From Tepidimonas sediminis (GTDB taxonomy: Bacteria; Pseudomonadota; Gammaproteobacteria; Burkholderiales; Burkholderiaceae_C): a stretch of DNA of 64,000 bases. Of the stretch, positions 63,629-64,000 are shown piece after piece. The first letter of the stretch is position 1; every line of letters begins with the position of its first letter. The stretch is from contig NZ_VJND01000002.1 in assembly GCF_007556605.1 (NCBI RefSeq), positions 62,001-126,000 on the forward strand. The letters run 5' to 3'. The notes beneath the pieces are model-generated. The model saw only the letters and a list, made by a program, of their open reading frames with translations. It did not search any database and had not been told where the DNA came from. The translations under genes and the position numbers were made by a program.

Positions 63629-64000
63629 TCAAGCCGCGGTGCCCGTCGGCGCCTGCACGACGCGGTCGCGGCCCCGCGCCTTGGCCTCGTACAGCGCCGC
63701 GTCGGCCAGGGCGATGGCCGCTTCCAGCGTCACGCCGGGTGGGGCATCCGCGCCGGCGGGCGCGACGGCCGTCAGGCCGATGCTGACGGTGTAGGCAGGC
63801 ACGTCCGCCGCGCACGGCTGGGCGCGGATGCGCTCGGCGATGGCCAGCGCGGCGGTGGCCTCGGTGTCGGGCAGCAGCACGACGAACTCCTCGCCGCCGT
63901 AGCGGCCGAAGCGGTCGGTGGCGCGCAGGGTGCGCCGCACGCGCTGCGCGAAGTCGCGCAGCACGCGGTCGCCGGTCGGGTGACCATGCGTGTCGTTGAC
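63629..64000 (-). CDS. Diguanylate cyclase, C-terminal part (partial)
   Basis: The last 123 residues of a GGDEF protein; the gene continues beyond the right edge. It shows VNDTHGHPTGDRVL, the I-site RATD, and an intact active motif GGEEF, followed by VSIGLTAV and ADAALYEAKARGRDRV. It should make c-di-GMP with product inhibition. Sensory domains, if any, are outside the window. It abuts the hydrolase gene with a one-base gap and may be cotranscribed with it. Confidence 0.93.
   Translation of the reverse strand, partial: VNDTHGHPTGDRVLRDFAQRVRRTLRATDRFGRYGGEEFVVLLPDTEATAALAIAERIRAQPCAADVPAYTVSIGLTAVAPAGADAPPGVTLEAAIALADAALYEAKARGRDRVVQAPTGTAA

Noticed and set aside
1-64000. tRNA, rRNA, CRISPR array, insertion sequence, prophage or origin
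   Set aside because: No cloverleaf, repeat-spacer pattern, transposase, integrase or DnaA-box cluster was recognised; a tRNAscan or Infernal search would be needed to exclude small RNAs fully.

Overview
The window reads as chromosome of a high-GC betaproteobacterium, most likely order Burkholderiales. The clues are the ATP-grasp type gshA-gshB pair, metX-metW, a kdsD-kdsC-lptC run beside a divergent Kef-type antiporter and apt, the cysI-DUF934-cysH-cysD-cysN order with a 4Fe-4S APS-type CysH, and long antisense open frames typical of about 70 % GC DNA. The genus cannot be fixed from the sequence. I see no tRNA, rRNA, CRISPR array, insertion sequence or prophage. Genes are tightly packed and many pairs overlap by ATGA or GTGA.

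Layout. 1-3.4 kb: end of mnmH, a copper-type TonB receptor with a perfect FNR/Anr-like box upstream, and ugpQ. 3.6-7.3 kb: glpK, then hydroxypyruvate isomerase and glycerate kinase (three-carbon metabolism). 7.4-15.3 kb: sulfur block, with a TSUP exporter, an internally deleted acyl-CoA synthetase remnant, uroporphyrinogen-III methyltransferase, cysN, cysD, cysH, DUF934, cysI and cbiX. Together these reduce sulfate through APS to sulfide and supply siroheme. 15.4-19.8 kb: omega-aminotransferase, metWX and a formate/nitrite-type channel. 20-27 kb: RRM protein, lptC-kdsC-kdsD with an AAA/PD-(D/E)XK gene abutting kdsD, a Kef-like antiporter and apt.

27-34.5 kb: cheW, two chemoreceptors (one ending in DWETF), a PAS-GGDEF-EAL protein and an M20 peptidase. 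34.6-36.6 kb: an MNT-HEPN pair whose HEPN gene is frameshifted at a G tract, then an MFS gene. 36.7-39.4 kb: gshA-gshB-VanZ-like. 39.3-45.5 kb: leftward transporter genes (NitT/TauT-type ABC set plus an SMR pump, then an SLC13 and a DHA2 carrier). 45.5-50.4 kb: pyrF, PP2C phosphatase, sucCD with paired terminator hairpins, argC.

50.4-53.7 kb: alpha-E protein, circularly permuted ATP-grasp and the proteasome-like Anbu, a little-understood peptide-modification/proteolysis set. 53.7-64 kb: a leftward signalling block with a PAS kinase and NarL-type regulator, a chemoreceptor, a degenerate-GGDEF/EAL protein, a CheB-CheR-PAS fusion with a 21-bp coding repeat, a metallo-beta-lactamase-fold hydrolase and a diguanylate cyclase cut by the window edge.

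The best candidates for something undescribed are the AAA/nuclease gene coupled to the KDO genes, the possibly phase-variable MNT-HEPN pair, and the Anbu cluster. None is proven here.
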